Source of the DNA: Entoloma clypeatum
Taxonomy: Eukaryota; Basidiomycota; Agaricomycetes; Agaricales; Entolomataceae
Reading direction: 5' to 3'
Length of the DNA stretch: 64,000 nt
Assembly: GCA_963565915.1 (NCBI GenBank)
Contig: OY751493.1
Location: 372,001-436,000 of the forward strand
Position numbers and translations under genes: made by a program. The notes beneath the pieces are model-generated. The model had not been told where the DNA came from, ran no database searches, and saw only the letters and a list, made by a program, of their open reading frames with translations. This document shows, in pieces, positions 33,431 through 45,997 of the stretch. Each line of letters starts with the position of its first letter. Position 1 is the first letter of the stretch.

Positions 33431-36400
33431 CTTGAACTGACCTTCTGTACTCGTATCTTGTGAAATCCACCGTCGCAACCCCCCCTTGCCATTGATCGCA
33501 GGCTCTGCGGATTTCGTGACCAGTCCGGGTGTAATTCAAGGCTTGCATTTGCGGTGCGGATTGCTTACTAGTATGGCTAGTGAGGACCCTATGTGAGCCT
33601 CATCTGGGTAAACGTTGACATACATCCATCATGGACATATCTTCAAGAAAATGTCACAAGTAGTCGTTCGGAGTTGTGTGAGACAGAACATGCCCTGCAT
33701 CTAGATAGCGAGTGCTCGAGTGTCATTGAAAAAAACCAGACATGGCGTTCTGTACGTGATCGGTGGTGTATAGGTCAAGGAAGAATCATGGTTGATCGCG
33801 GTAGTATGTTGAGCTCGGTCATTCTCATACTAGCCGTGTTCAGGCCTTCAATGAAGCCTTTCTCTCCCGCATGCACGTCACCCTGAACTTCCAAAATCCA
33901 AGCGTCCAAGGACAAGTCTAGACTGTCTCCATCAAGAAGCTCGGGATCTCTGCCCTCTGCGATCACCCAAGATCAGATTTCGGAGTTGCGGTCGCCAGAT
34001 AAAGAATACCGCGAGGACCCTGGCGATCGCGAGGGGGGGAAGAATCGGGTATCCGCACTTGGTGGAGACGCTCGATGCTGTTGGATGGGTTGAAGATGGA
34101 CTTTGAAGGGTTGAGTGCTGGAATCCGCTCTCCCTCTCCTTGACCCGCCAGTAGAACTTCCAATTTCCGAGAACGCCATCCTTGATGACCCACGGGAAGC
34201 ATAATCCGACGAGCTCCTCCGAGTCTCTCGCCCTCGTCGCGCTCCGCCCAGGAACTTCGTCAAATTCTCCTACATCCACACCCTCTTCGTGACGATACCG
34301 CGATCCCGAACCTGCACTCCTGCCCAAAGCCTCCTGGTGTCTGGCATGGACGCTCACGCTCCGCTCCCTCGTCGTGCGCGTGCGCGTGGCCGCACGATCC
34401 CGGTAGCATCTTCCTCCCTCCCGCTGTCTTGGCGGTACATCTCAGACCGCGAGTCAGACACCGAAAGGCAGGACTGGGGGCTGCGCTGAAGCGCATATAT
34501 CCCCCCTTGGGAGATTGGGGAGGTCAGAGGGGGGAATTTGGGGTCGTCCAGCGACGGCCAGTGTGTGGATGATGACACGGACAGTCGAGGGAGGTCGAGG
34601 CTTGCGCATGCTCGTGGTGGCGAGTCAGGAGAGGGAAGCTTGGGGGTGGATGGGGTGGAGGAAGGCGTACGTGGCAAATAGGATGGGCAAAGTGAAAGAA
34701 AGGTTGACTGGCTCCAAGGCTGTAGATTGAATAACTTGGATGTCTACTTGGCGTCCACAACCTGTCCGCGTTGATGTGGAAGGCTCCTTCGTGGATTATC
34801 GTCGGTTCAGCATGGGTAGAACAGGTTAAAATAATCTGCAGCCATCTTTGTCAGTATGTTTAGTAAGGAGGTGAGGTATGGAAGCCCACCGATCGAGTCT
34901 GCTCGGCGCACGCACTCGACAACGAATCCGACTGTGTTCAGCAAACCTGACGGGATTATGAGGTATATTTGCTGTCAGTGGGCCCTCAATACCGATGACA
35001 TAAAGGTTGCAATTGAAGACACTGTCATCGACAACTCTTGATAGAATCCCCCCTTGTGTTTATTGAACAATTCCTGATTATCGGCCCATGAGAACAAAGT
35101 GACGATGATAAGGGCAGGATGGTGCTCACCCCGATAGTTTCTCTGGTTCGGCCGTCCAAATGTCTGAAGAAATAGATTGTCTACGGGGCGGCTGTAACAT
35201 GTGTTGGTTTCCAGACAACCAAGGGAGGCCTTGGGACTGGACATCGTGAACATCAACAAGCCCTGCACGTGATGCCGATTTTGAGGACTACCTACTACCT
35301 TGACATATCGTTGGCGAGCCACCTGGGACTTCCAACCATAGCCGCAGCTCTACCACTTCACGGTCTCAAAAAAAGTGCCATATCTTCAATCTGGAACTTC
35401 AATATCGCCACAGAGCAGCCCAGGGTAATTAACGGCGGTGACGACGGCTTGACCTTGACGCATTTCATGGTCCGATCCTGAATCCTGATCGATGATCCTC
35501 AGATATCCCAGGATTCATTGACGTTTCTTGAAAGTTCAGGTACGTAGCTTCATCTCCATACCTCGTGTTTGCGGCTTTGCTGAACAGCGGCGAACAGTCT
35601 TCGGCACTAAGGCGCACTGACTGAGGTGTCGGGGATCTGCGGTTGAACATCACATCACCGCCATGAACGTCGGACGTCCAACGCACAAGGGACCTGTCAG
35701 TGGCCTGAACACACATGCTCACGGCATGTAGAGCGGATGTAGAAACCCGCTGGCACATGGGTCGTGCCTCCTGACGTCCGAGCCCCAGAAGTCCTACTAG
35801 ACTGCCTCAAACTCGTGTTCCTATGCATTGTGGATGTGGTCTTTTTTCTTCTTGGGACATAATTGTGGCGTGCCGCGTGGATAAGATAGTGTCAGCTATG
35901 GTACGCAAGGAGGTGCACATCCTGATCTTCATGACTAACTTAACGTGTTCACAAGTGTGGGTTTCGTAAACAGAACATTCCGTTGTTTCTCTCAGGCGAT
36001 ATCCAAGCGGAATGGGAAATGTTACATGCCGAGCCGATAAACGTCCTCCGTGCACTCCTCAACCTCCTTCTCCAGTTCGTTAGCGATAGCCTCTTGAAAG
36101 ACTTGAAAGACGAACAGGAAAGGCCGTCAGCTGGAAGTCGAGATTCCCCATCGTCCTCAAATGCGTAGCAATACCATGTACAGGTCTGGCGCCGCACCAT
36201 GAATGAAGCCCGATGCCGTACATATCCTGCCTATTAAGCCGACGGCCGCATGCCCTTCCACAGCTCAACGTCTAAACCCTCGGGCGAGTCGGGATTTTTC
36301 CCCACCAGCGTTTTGACCTGGCTGATTCAAATGAACTTCATTTAGAGTTGACGATTCCATGAACGATGGAACAGAGAGAGAATTTCTTGTTCACTGCTGA

Positions 36401-39078
36401 GGCCGCGGAATTCAAAGTGATCGGTCGAATGTCGCCATCTCGTGATGCCGTTCCGCATGGGCGACCGTATGCTGACAGCGACAGCGCCGAGCGGCGACAG
36501 GACAAATCCGCATGTTATCCTGTCCTTGACTCAGAGGTGCTGGTTTGGTGCCTGGCGAGAGACATCGAAGATTGGATTCCGTGGCTCAGATGAGATGAGA
36601 TGGCATCGCAGTCGACTCGGTGCATATGCGCAATGCATGCACGGCACGTTCTTTTTATTGTTATTACCCTTTTCTGTTCCCTTCGGTCGTCTTTTCTGGA
36701 CAGTCTGCGCTCATCAAGATTGGCTTTCCTTGCAGCAGCTCAGCGCTCACTAATCGCAATCGTTATCGGTGGCTGCTTATCGCGTCATCCATTATAATCA
36801 TACTTCATGACAAGTTGATGACGCGTTCATACGATGATATGAAGCCGATGTCAGTCGTGTTTACGGTGCGCGCTTCTTTCTGAAGGGGGGGGGGGGCTTG
36901 AGCTTATCCTTCATAGGCTTTCGGCGGTATTCATCCACTGTCACCCGCATGCCGTCCCCTGTTGACCGTTGAACGGAGGAAGTCTGTCTCCGTGAAGATG
37001 TCGGAACATTAATATCATTCATTGCTCAGAATAGGAAGCGGCCAGGTTCTTTTCATATGCTCATCATTAAGATATTCACCGTTAACCGGCATTAATTATT
37101 GAACCCACCAATGGGTCGACGAGGTATGGGAGGTATGGGTTATACTTATTGTACATGTTCTCGCGTCATGATGTTCGGGTTGATCGATTCTCCCAAAAGT
37201 CACGGTCAGCCCAAGCTCAGGGGCAGGCGCCCACGTTGTCTTACTCGAGATGATTTCGGATCTGGATGCCATACACAGAAGAACTCCGTATTTTCGTATT
37301 TTTTGATTTGTCTTCAGGGACTCGGAGACAGGTAACCAGCAACCTTTCTGATCGTTCAGATCTACGGGATCTGTAGGGAGCAAATTACATCAAGAGGGCG
37401 ATTTTCAATTCTCCAATTGTTGGAATCTATGGAGTGGGGTTGGCATACCATGGGCACGTGGCTGGACTCAGCTCTCAACGTTCAAACCGTGTCTTTTTCC
37501 GTATGGCCGTCGAAATTGAAAGAAAAAAGATTCAGATGGATCCACGATAAGGTCAGGATCGAGTCTGCCACAACATGTACAACACCCCAATGGGGGCCAC
37601 ATTCGCGGGCAGCTTGAGCAGATCGACGTCGACTGGGGACCCACAGTTGGTAATGACATGTACACATGAGAGAAATTTATATATATATTTATCCGTGGAA
37701 ACGGCGGGTATGGATCCAGCTCCAGCCCTCGGATTAAATATTAAATCCACAGGAGAATTTCCCAGGGGTCGACACCGCAGACCCTGCATGCCACGAACAT
37801 GGGAAGTGTGCTGGCGACTCACAAGACACGCTGAGATTGGAAAAAACTTCGATCCTCTGTGCACGACTGGATACATTTCGTTTGCAACTTCCTTGATAGA
37901 ACAAGTTGTCGAAGGTCTCCAGGGGACATGTGATGCATGGTGATTCGTAATCGCCATGCTCCTGGGCTCATGCCAAAACCTCCCTGAAAAAAGGAACTGC
38001 AGATCGAGATGGTCCTGAGGAGGCCTGAGAAGCTATGTACCTTGTCCGTTTGACCCTTCCCTTGGTGAAAATCTGTTCTCAGGTCTTGCCGGGTCCTTTC
38101 GGGTTGTTTATTTTTTGTTTTCCATTTCTTCGAATAACGTCTTCAAGTTCTCGGGGCATCGGAGATTTGGGACACCCGGGTTTCTGTAAGATTCAAAACT
38201 GAACTGGAAGAGATAAGTCAGGAACTTGGAATCTTATGCATCTTAAGCCTCGGCCACGCTTTGAGTATCATCCAACAGACAAGTGTAGTCTGGGATGTTT
38301 AATTAGAGTTTTGATCTTCAAAGCTTCAACCACAAGGCACAATTGGAACGCCAGGGCATGTTACCATATGGGAACATTTCTGCTCTCACAGTACTTGAGG
38401 TTCATCCATCGCAATGGGTTACATATCGCCGCTCATTGGGGGTGGAATTCTGTAGAATTCCATAGAATCATCCATCTCCTTGTGCGACGGCGAGGAATTT
38501 CCAAGATAGATTTACGTGAGATTCCAGGAGATTCCATCCGTTCATTGAAATTCCTCTTTTCGTTCTTCCTTGCGTTCCCCAGAGTCCAGGGTGGGTTAAG
38601 AATGACTGATTTTGAACGTAAGAGACGAGAAATGAAATAACGCCCGTTCCAGACGGAGGGAGGAAGGGACCTTGAGCTTGGCTTGCAAGCTTGAACCTTG
38701 GTCTAAATGCGGCAAACCACGTGTGCGGGATAACGACGAGACTCAAAGGAGAACTCGGTCACAGCATCCCCCTCTCTTCTTCCTCCTCATCCCCGGTACT
38801 CTTTCCTTCTTCCTTCATTCTCGCTGGTTGTGTCGCCAGATACCGCCGTCATCGTCATGCGCAACCTCGAACTACAAGCAAAGTTCACCCGGCTCTTATC
38901 TACCGTCCGGAACCCAGGTCCTAAGAAGTGAGTGTCCTCCGACGTTATGCTCAATAGAGGGAGGGCAATGGGAGGCCGATTTGGAACAGGCGAAGGGACA
39001 TGGTTGGTTGTCGGGAGGACCCCTGACAATCCGGCGGATGCATAGCATGCTGACCGTGGATGGCAACGGAACGGGTGG
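33431..39078. other. Long gene-poor stretch
   Basis: 5.6 kb without a gene I can support. The best coding trace is minus 34760..33932, with Ser/Pro- and Arg-rich frames (SPQSCLSVSDSRSEMYRQDS; EELVGLCFPWVIKDGVLGNW) that change phase and give no clean splice model; it could be a decayed gene. A G-run lies at about 36884-36896. Remaining frames (35-38 kb) are short and featureless. Confidence 0.4.
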
Positions 39079-40971
39079 ATGGAACGGAGGGACCTCCTAA
39101 GTCTCCCTGGTCTAGCGATGTTCAGGAAACGCATCGAGTACTCACATCGTTTCATTTCTAGACTCGTAGGAAAAACCCCGCCAACAAATGAACATTCGGG
39201 CTACACTTTACCCTCTCTACCCCCCGAACTCTGGATAGATATCCTGGGTTATGCCACATCCTCAGATTCGTCGCACGAGTTCTCATCCGAGGCGGTCTCA
39301 TTCCTATCTCTTCCCCACTCGCATTCCCATCTTCAACACCGCCTTGCTTATTATCGCACATCCATGCGGCGCAAGACCATGCTTACACTTGTCTGCAAAT
39401 CGTGGCATTCATACGCACAACAAATACTGTTCGAATTCGTCTGGATAAGCCGCGCAAGTGAAGCTCGTTCTCTGGCTTCCCTCTTACTCCGCGGCTGCAG
39501 CAACGGAAAATACATTCGTCGGCTGCACATAGAGACTTCCCCGCTCGAAAGGTGCTGTCCTGTCGATCTACGCACGATCCTCGATTGTTCTCCCCGTCTT
39601 GTTGTGTACTCTGATTATCGCTCCGTGCGGCGAAGCTTCTACGATGGATCATCCAATCCGCGGTCGTCACCACAACAACTCCTCTCCGCGCTCGCCCACC
39701 CAAATAACTCTCTCAAACGCCTCTCTTGGACGAATTACGACGACATCTCATTCCACCTCCAGATGTCACCCATGCTCGAGACCACAGCAGCGAAGCTCGA
39801 ATTTCTCGAGCTCAACTTTTGCTCCAGCCATCTCCACTCCATGTTCCCCTCATCATCATCTCCTCTCTGCATCCCCCCCGAAATCGACTCCATCACACTG
39901 ACCCTCCCCGCCTTGCGCTCACTCAAAGTCACTCTCGACAACGCCACCTTCACCGTCCTCTCCAAATGGTCCATGCCCGCACTCGAAAATCTCTCCGTCC
40001 TTTCCGCAGACTTTTCCTACGCCTCCTCTGGATTCTCCCAATTCTTCATGGTGCACGGGCCGAAGCTCGTCCAACTTGAGCTCGGCCACTCGTCTTCCAC
40101 GATTGAAGAGCACTACCTCACCGCCCCACCCCCCTCCAACACCAACAACCTTAGCGACGCGGCGTCCGTTCCCACCTTGATGATCGGGCCCTCCAACGGC
40201 AGCGGGGCCGCCTCCCAGCAGGACGGGCACCCACGGCGCATCTCACTCGCTTCATGCTGTCCGAACCTGGTCCAGTTCATCTGCAGCGCCGACGCCGACT
40301 GGAACTGGCAGAACCCTGACTGGATCGCGCCGCACATCCTCTTGCCCTCGCATCCCTCCCTGCAGTTCATCGGTATCCGCGACATCGACAAGCGCCTCCG
40401 CGACGACATGCAGTTCGCCGGGAACGATTTCCGTATGGACGATGATGACGACGACGGGAGGCACGGTCAGGTGGCCTTCTTCCGGCTGCTGGAGCAGATC
40501 GGGAGCCTGGCGAGGAGGGAGGCTTTCCCTGCGTTGCGGTATATCAGGGATATGAGCTGGGGGAGCGACGTCATGCGGCGCGGGGGGACTTTGGGTGTTG
40601 CTCCGGGGTCAGATGTGCACATGTCCGTGGGCTCATTGAGCACGAACACGATGCCGTCTGGGTCGTTGGCGTCCTCGGCGTCGGGCCTGAGGAGAAGCCT
40701 GCGGTTCAAGATCGGGAAGGGGAAGGTTATAAAGAGGACGCAGACGGTGCGTGGGAGGACCGGTGCGCCGGTGGGCGTGAGCAGGGAGACGAAGAAGGTG
40801 TTGCGGTTTTGGAGCAAGGTGCTGGAGTGCTGCAAGGAGGGCGGGGTGTGGGTGGAGGATTATCGCGGGGTGAACGTGACAATGAGGGATTTGAGGAGGG
40901 TGGAGGCTGGTGTGCCCGCTGCGTTGGGGAAGATCCGCTTTGAGGGCTTTGGGTTGGGGTATGGGTGGTAG
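39079..40971 (+). CDS. Large F-box/LRR-like protein
   Basis: A 630-aa single exon to TAG 40971. The first ATG is 39079; a second at 39118 (MFRKRIEYSHRFISRLVGKT) is an equally likely start. F-box-like segment: YTLPSLPPELWIDILGYATS, then a 40-aa insert and MLTLVCKSWHSYAQQILFEF. Leucine-rich repeats follow (LKRLSWTNYDDISFHL, LEFLELNFCSSHL, LRSLKVTLDNATF, LENLSVLSADFSY, LVQLELGHSS). Later parts hold a poly-Asp stretch, a basic Ser-rich linker (LRRSLRFKIGKGKVIKRTQT) and a conserved-looking WSKVLECCKEGGVWVEDYRG end. Probably an SCF adaptor with an extended C-terminus; substrate unknown. Confidence 0.82.
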   Translation: MERRDLLSLPGLAMFRKRIEYSHRFISRLVGKTPPTNEHSGYTLPSLPPELWIDILGYATSSDSSHEFSSEAVSFLSLPHSHSHLQHRLAYYRTSMRRKTMLTLVCKSWHSYAQQILFEFVWISRASEARSLASLLLRGCSNGKYIRRLHIETSPLERCCPVDLRTILDCSPRLVVYSDYRSVRRSFYDGSSNPRSSPQQLLSALAHPNNSLKRLSWTNYDDISFHLQMSPMLETTAAKLEFLELNFCSSHLHSMFPSSSSPLCIPPEIDSITLTLPALRSLKVTLDNATFTVLSKWSMPALENLSVLSADFSYASSGFSQFFMVHGPKLVQLELGHSSSTIEEHYLTAPPPSNTNNLSDAASVPTLMIGPSNGSGAASQQDGHPRRISLASCCPNLVQFICSADADWNWQNPDWIAPHILLPSHPSLQFIGIRDIDKRLRDDMQFAGNDFRMDDDDDDGRHGQVAFFRLLEQIGSLARREAFPALRYIRDMSWGSDVMRRGGTLGVAPGSDVHMSVGSLSTNTMPSGSLASSASGLRRSLRFKIGKGKVIKRTQTVRGRTGAPVGVSRETKKVLRFWSKVLECCKEGGVWVEDYRGVNVTMRDLRRVEAGVPAALGKIRFEGFGLGYGW

Positions 40972-42082
40972 ACTCTGGTCGTGCGTCTCTTGCACCCTCT
41001 TTCTTTTTCTTCCTCCTATTCCTGTGGCTACAACGACACCCTCCTTCCATCGATTCACGAGCGCCACAAGTCGGATACTCGTCATTCGAGTCGCCTTCCG
41101 TGGTGGTGTTCATCTTATGCCTTTCATGTTCATGTCTAGCTTTATCGCATTCGTTCGGTATACCCCCGGCCTCTTCCTTCGCGCAACATCTGTATCAAAC
41201 TCGTGTCTCGCAGACTCATTTGTCATTTCGCTTGTACATATGTTCCACTTCATACATAACGGACACCTACATATATCCTCATGGAATCCATTTCATCTTC
41301 CTTTCCATTCTCTGTTGGGCTTTTGGCAGCGGATTTCGGATTACCTGTTCCGCTTTCTATATCGACCTTTATCACTCTCCTCTTGGCTCTCTTTTCTTTC
41401 CCCATCACCATACACATATCATGCGAATTCGAAGGACCTCCATACGTACAACCGTAGTACAACCCCACCTCCCGCATCGCCCGGGCTATCTGTATACCCG
41501 CACGTTTTCTTGTCCCCCGCATCATTCGAACAGACAATGATATGTGCATACCCTCCCTCATTCTTACTCGCCACTCTCTCTCTCTCTCTCATACATGCCT
41601 CGTCTCTCATATCTCGTTTTGTTCCTGTCATTCCTCACGCAAACCCTGCATCGATCATCCCCCCATACATTAAAAAAGTAAAGTTCCGAAACTTATAATG
41701 GGCATCAACACGAACCTGATGCAGATTCGTCTCGTCCCCATCCGTTGTTCGCATCACCCCGCCACGTGTCTTGATGATGGGCGTGGTGTACTCTACAATG
41801 TCTGGTGCAATTTGATTTAGAGGGTACTGTGTGACATTGCTTGGCTATCGCTTTTGTTATGTTTATTTTGTGATATCTGTGACTCGGCTAGCTGTCTGCT
41901 ATAATCTTATCGATTCTGTCAAACTCATCTCAAAGGTTCCCTGCGAAGAAGCATCATGTTGAATGAAGATGAGGATCTATTTAATGTTCCAGATTTGGGC
42001 ATGCCATGACATGTCAAAGTATGAGAAACTTGTTTGGATGGTGCCTGGTCTTTTTGAAGGACTTTGAGAGGCGAGAGGGTCA
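40972..42082. other. Intergenic 5' of the copia insertion
   Basis: A pyrimidine-rich 3' flank with (TC)n at 41576-41590. The open frame 40910..41698 is low-complexity readthrough. Ends in GGTCA, the left target-site copy of the copia element (42078-42082). Confidence 0.5.
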
Positions 42083-42384
42083 TGTTGGAACAGCATACGA
42101 TCATATCAACACCAGAGGTAATCACGGTGGATATGTCATCTAGCAGTCCTAGTATACTCTAAGCTACACGCTACGGAACATGTATTCTACGATAGAGGTG
42201 AAACCTACTACTAACCTTGAGAGGTGTTTGCAGGTGGGAGTTACTTGGTAAGAGTGTTATATTGCACAGAGAATAAGGACAGTCTTATATACTAGTCTAC
42301 TTATTTGTACATTATTCGTACATCATGGGATTGGGCACATGACGCTATAGATGAAATATCTATAGGAGTGGAATTCGTTCAACA
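42083..42384 (-). repeat. 3' LTR of the copia element
   Basis: 302 bp. It differs from the 5' LTR at about 11 positions by eye, nine of them transitions. The polypurine tract (GAGGGGGAG on the minus strand, 42385-42393) abuts it. Confidence 0.93.
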
Positions 42385-42410
42385 CTCCCCCTCGATGTGT
42401 ATACATCGGA

Positions 42411-42899
42411 TTATGAAAATGTCAAGCCTAAATGTTGGCGACATCTTTCAAAGAGTTCCCAACTAAGATTTTTAGTTAGCATATCCGCGGGATTGGATGT
42501 GCCTTCAATGTACTCTACAGTGATCAATCCATGAGAGATGTATTCTCGGATGACATGATATCTTAGATCGATATGTTTAGTACGGCGTTCCTGTACAGGG
42601 TTGTTCCCAATAAAGATTGAGCCATGATTGCCGGCATAGATTGGGACATTCTGCATTAGGAAGCCAATCTCCTGGAAGAGCTGGATTACCCATTTTACTT
42701 GGCAGCCACAATCGGACATCACCATGTACTCTGCTTCAGTAGATGAGTGAGCAATGGTTTTTTGTAGATGACAAGTCCAGCCTACAGAAGCATCTGCAAG
42801 CTTCAGGAAAAAGCTGGTGCAGCTTCGATGCTTAATTTTGTCGGATGCCCAGTCAGTTTCCATGTAGGCATGTAAGCCCACATTTTGATCACTGGAATA
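42411..42899 (-). pseudogene. Copia RNase H domain (3' part of pol)
   Basis: Reads YSSDQNVGLHAYMETDWASD, IAHSSTEAEYMVMSDCGCQV, NNPVQERRTKHIDLRYHVIR and GTSNPADMLTKNLS: the copia RNase H with its conserved D..E..D positions and the ADxLTK ending. Its upstream continuation lies at 45998, on the other side of the inserted LINE. Confidence 0.9.
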
Positions 42900-45800
42900 T
42901 GCCAGTCGCCGAGACTTGTGAGGCATTTCATAAGTCTTTTCAGTCTGCCGAAGCGTGCCCTGTCGACCCCGACAGGCTGCGCAGCGCTCTCGAACCTCAG
43001 CCCAAAAGGGCTTGGGCTCCATTCTCATCGCAAGAGGTCCTCCAGGCCCTGGCCGGCTGTTCCAGCCGGTCTGCCCCTGGCCCCGACCATCTTATGTGGT
43101 CCCACCTCACGTGCCTGATTACACATGAGCATATCTTGAAGTTGTTTGTCTGGGTCCTGAATGCCTGCCTCTCGGCGGGGTTCTGGCCTGACACATTCAA
43201 AATCTCAATGACCGTCATTATTCCTAAACCAAATAAGCCGGCGTATGACGTTCCCAAAGTGTTTCATCCCATCGTGCTCCTAAACACCCTGGGCAAACTA
43301 TTTGAGAAAGCTATTGCCAACAGACTACAGTGGGAACTCGCCCGCTACGGTCTGCTACACCCAGGACAATTCGGAGGGGTTCGACAGAACTCCACTGAAG
43401 ATGCCGGACAATTCCTCACCCACCTCATTCATGCGGGGTGGTCAAGGAAACTCAAGACAAGTGTTGTCGCCATTGACTTGGCACAGTACTTTCCCTCTCT
43501 CAACCACTCGGTTATCTCGCTCATATTAGATAGAATGGGATTCCCTGACACCGTCGTGGATTTCTTCTCCAACTATTTAATAGGAAGACAGACTCAATAC
43601 GCCTGGGAGGACGACCTCTCAGACCTTTTTTCTGTGGACATTGGCATAGGACAGGGCTCTGCCCTCTCCCCTGTGCTATCATCCATCTATCTCGCCCTGT
43701 TGATGTACGCGTTCCATGCCGAACAATCACAGGCTAGCCTCATTTCTTACGTGGATGACGGGACCATCATAGTCCAGTCTGAGACATGGTAAGAAAACCT
43801 CGCCAAACTAAAAAAGGCATATAAGTGTCTGTTCGAGTTGACTACAGCCCTAGGGCTTGTCCTTGAGCACTCCAAGTCGGAGGCATTCCACTTCTCCAGG
43901 AAGAATGGTGATGATAACCCCCTGGTTGACTTAGGATACGCGCCCTTCACCGGCGACTCCCCTCTTGTTCCCAAGACCTTCTGGAGGTACCTGGGCTGCT
44001 TTTTCAATCGAAAGCTACTCTTCACTGAGCATGCAAAACAATATGCCACTAAGGCCTTCTCTGCAATGGGAGCCTTATTATCTCTGGGAAACTCAGTTCG
44101 AGGACTCATGCCCAAACACAAACACACCCTGTACCGATCATGTATTCTACCGATCACCCTGTATGGTGCTAATCTATGGAACTTTGATGGTGCCCGTAAC
44201 AAGGGAGTCATCAAGTCTATCTCCAGAGTCCAGCGGTGAGCAGCCCTGTGGATCCTGGGAGCCTTCCGTACCACCCCCACAGGGGCGGTTGAATCCCTTG
44301 CCGGTCTGCCTCCGGTGCACCTGCAGAAACTGTGTCTGTATGCACTCTCTTGCACCACGACACATGACTGTCATGGTCTGCGATGAGAAGGATCCCTCAA
44401 AGCGACCATGGTACTCCCCGGAATTTATGTATAATCTGAAATCTCCCCTCGTTGATATCTGGGCATACCGTGCAAATGTGACTGTCCCTCTATCACCCTT
44501 CAATAATTACAACGAGCCAGGGAAACATGTCCTCGACTGCTTCCCTGATCACATCATCCACGACATCTCCCTTATTCGCAGCAAGACCACTAAGGAGCGT
44601 GCCGAAGCCAGGAAGTTGCGCCTCATCACCCTTAATAAGGTGTTCGATGCCCACATCTGCTCTAACAAGTCCACCGTCATTGTCACCAACGCGGCCGTTC
44701 CCTCCCTCGCGTCGGGTCACCAAGCTGTTGCAGCTTGGGAAACCTGGCACATGGGGTACTCCACAAAGACTGGGCAGCTGGTGGCCTCGCAGTCTCTGAC
44801 GACACTGAAATCTTAGCCATCGGACACAGGTTCTCCAACCTGGTCAGTCTGCTAGGGGGTCTTTCTCAACTGGATGAAATCCACATATTCACCGACTCTG
44901 TCAACGCCATCTGTCGTGCCACAGATCCGGATCTCCACTCCTCGCAGGCAACTGCGCTCACCATCATCAGCAACCTGGTCCCTTGGTTTGAGGAACCCGG
45001 CCTGAAATCCAAGGTCTTCTTCCACCATATCCCTGATTGCTTGGACCATGGCTTTGAACCCCATCGTGTAGTGCATGACTTCGCCTCCTCGATACACATC
45101 GAGTGTGGTGAGTCTGCCTCCAGATCCCTTGACTTCAACACGAAGCAGTTTACGGACGACATGCTTGGCGATTGGAACAGTTTGTACCAGTCCCCAAAGT
45201 ACGTTGGCCATCACTACCAATTCCCGAGATCGTGCGTTAGATGCCAAGATCATGCTCAGGCCAAACGAATGAAGCCATCCCACCTAAAGGGCGGCACATG
45301 GCTCAAAGATGTGGGCCACTCCCAATCCCTCATGGCACAAATGGTTTGTGGCCTCACCAGTCACGCTCCAATTGGCCACTATAGACATAGGTTCAATATC
45401 GGGGACAAAATTGAACAATGCGACTGTGGATCGGGGTCCATCGAGGACTTCACCCACGTATTCTACAAATGTCTGCACCACCCCACAAGGCCCCCAGACT
45501 TGCCCACCTTCTCGAGGAACACTCCCATCTGGGATGTCTTCAGGAAATTCATTATGGACAACCCAGGGGCCTTTGCCTTTAGGGACTGTCCAACACCCAA
45601 CACAACCGTTGGCGGTAGTTGTGTGGTAGCGTGCTGGGTGCAAAGGGGTGCAGCCCCCTCTGGCAAGTGAACACGACCAAAGGGTAAGAACCGCACAGGT
45701 GCTTCTTTGGTGGGTAGGGCGCATATACCCCCCAGCGCTGTCAACGGCCAACCTCGCAAGGTTGGAGTGCTCCTGTATCGCGCGGCCGAGTTTTTGGGTG

Positions 45801-45992
45801 CGCATACTAACACGTTTGTTTATAACAGACTTCCCTGTCCTGGCGCGAGGACTTACCAGCTTGACAGAGCTTTGCGCCGCCTGTTCTTCATGTGTACGTA
45901 GATCCTCGGATCGGTGTAGTTTGATCTATGTCGGGCAGACTGTACCCCTAGTGTACCGCTATATAAATTGTTGACAAAAAAAAAAAAAAAAA
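42900..45992 (+). mobile_element. 5'-truncated LINE (non-LTR) retrotransposon with poly(A) tail
   Basis: Inserted inside the copia pol gene on the opposite strand. The 5-bp target GAATA is repeated at 42895-42899 and, directly after the 17-nt poly(A) at 45976-45992, at 45993-45997. Removing the insert joins copia DYRLMYS to SDQNVGL in one frame. No endonuclease domain is present, so the element is 5'-truncated. Confidence 0.93.
42901..45670 (+). pseudogene. LINE ORF2 remnant: reverse transcriptase and RNase H
   Basis: The RT domain is recognisable: SRSAPGPDHLMWSHLTCLI, then KISMTVIIPKPNKPAYDV, FHPIVLLNTLGKLFEKAIAN, DLAQYFPSLNHSVISLILDR, GIGQGSALSPVLSSIYLALL and the catalytic ISYVDDGTIIVQS. 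An in-frame TAA (43790) and TGA (44237) and later frame shifts break it. The downstream parts (thumb-like WRYLGCFFNRKL.., an RNase H-like LDEIHIFTDSVNAI segment and a C-terminal Cys/His-rich CDCGSGSIEDFTHVFYKCLH) continue in other frames to 45670. Of the type found in fungal Tad/RNase-H-bearing LINEs; non-functional. Confidence 0.88.
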
Positions 45993-45997
45993 GAATA

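Noticed and set aside
33932..34760. Minus-strand gene of Ser/Arg-rich character
   Set aside because: Phases change and no splice solution was found; reported only as a trace in the gene-poor stretch.
37680..37760. tRNA-like minus-strand sequence (GGATCCATACC, hairpin GGATT..AATCC)
   Set aside because: Position 33 is not U in the candidate loop and no acceptor stem forms.
40910..41698. 262-aa open frame after the F-box gene
   Set aside because: Overlaps the F-box gene end in another frame and is a pyrimidine-rich 3' flank with low-complexity translation.
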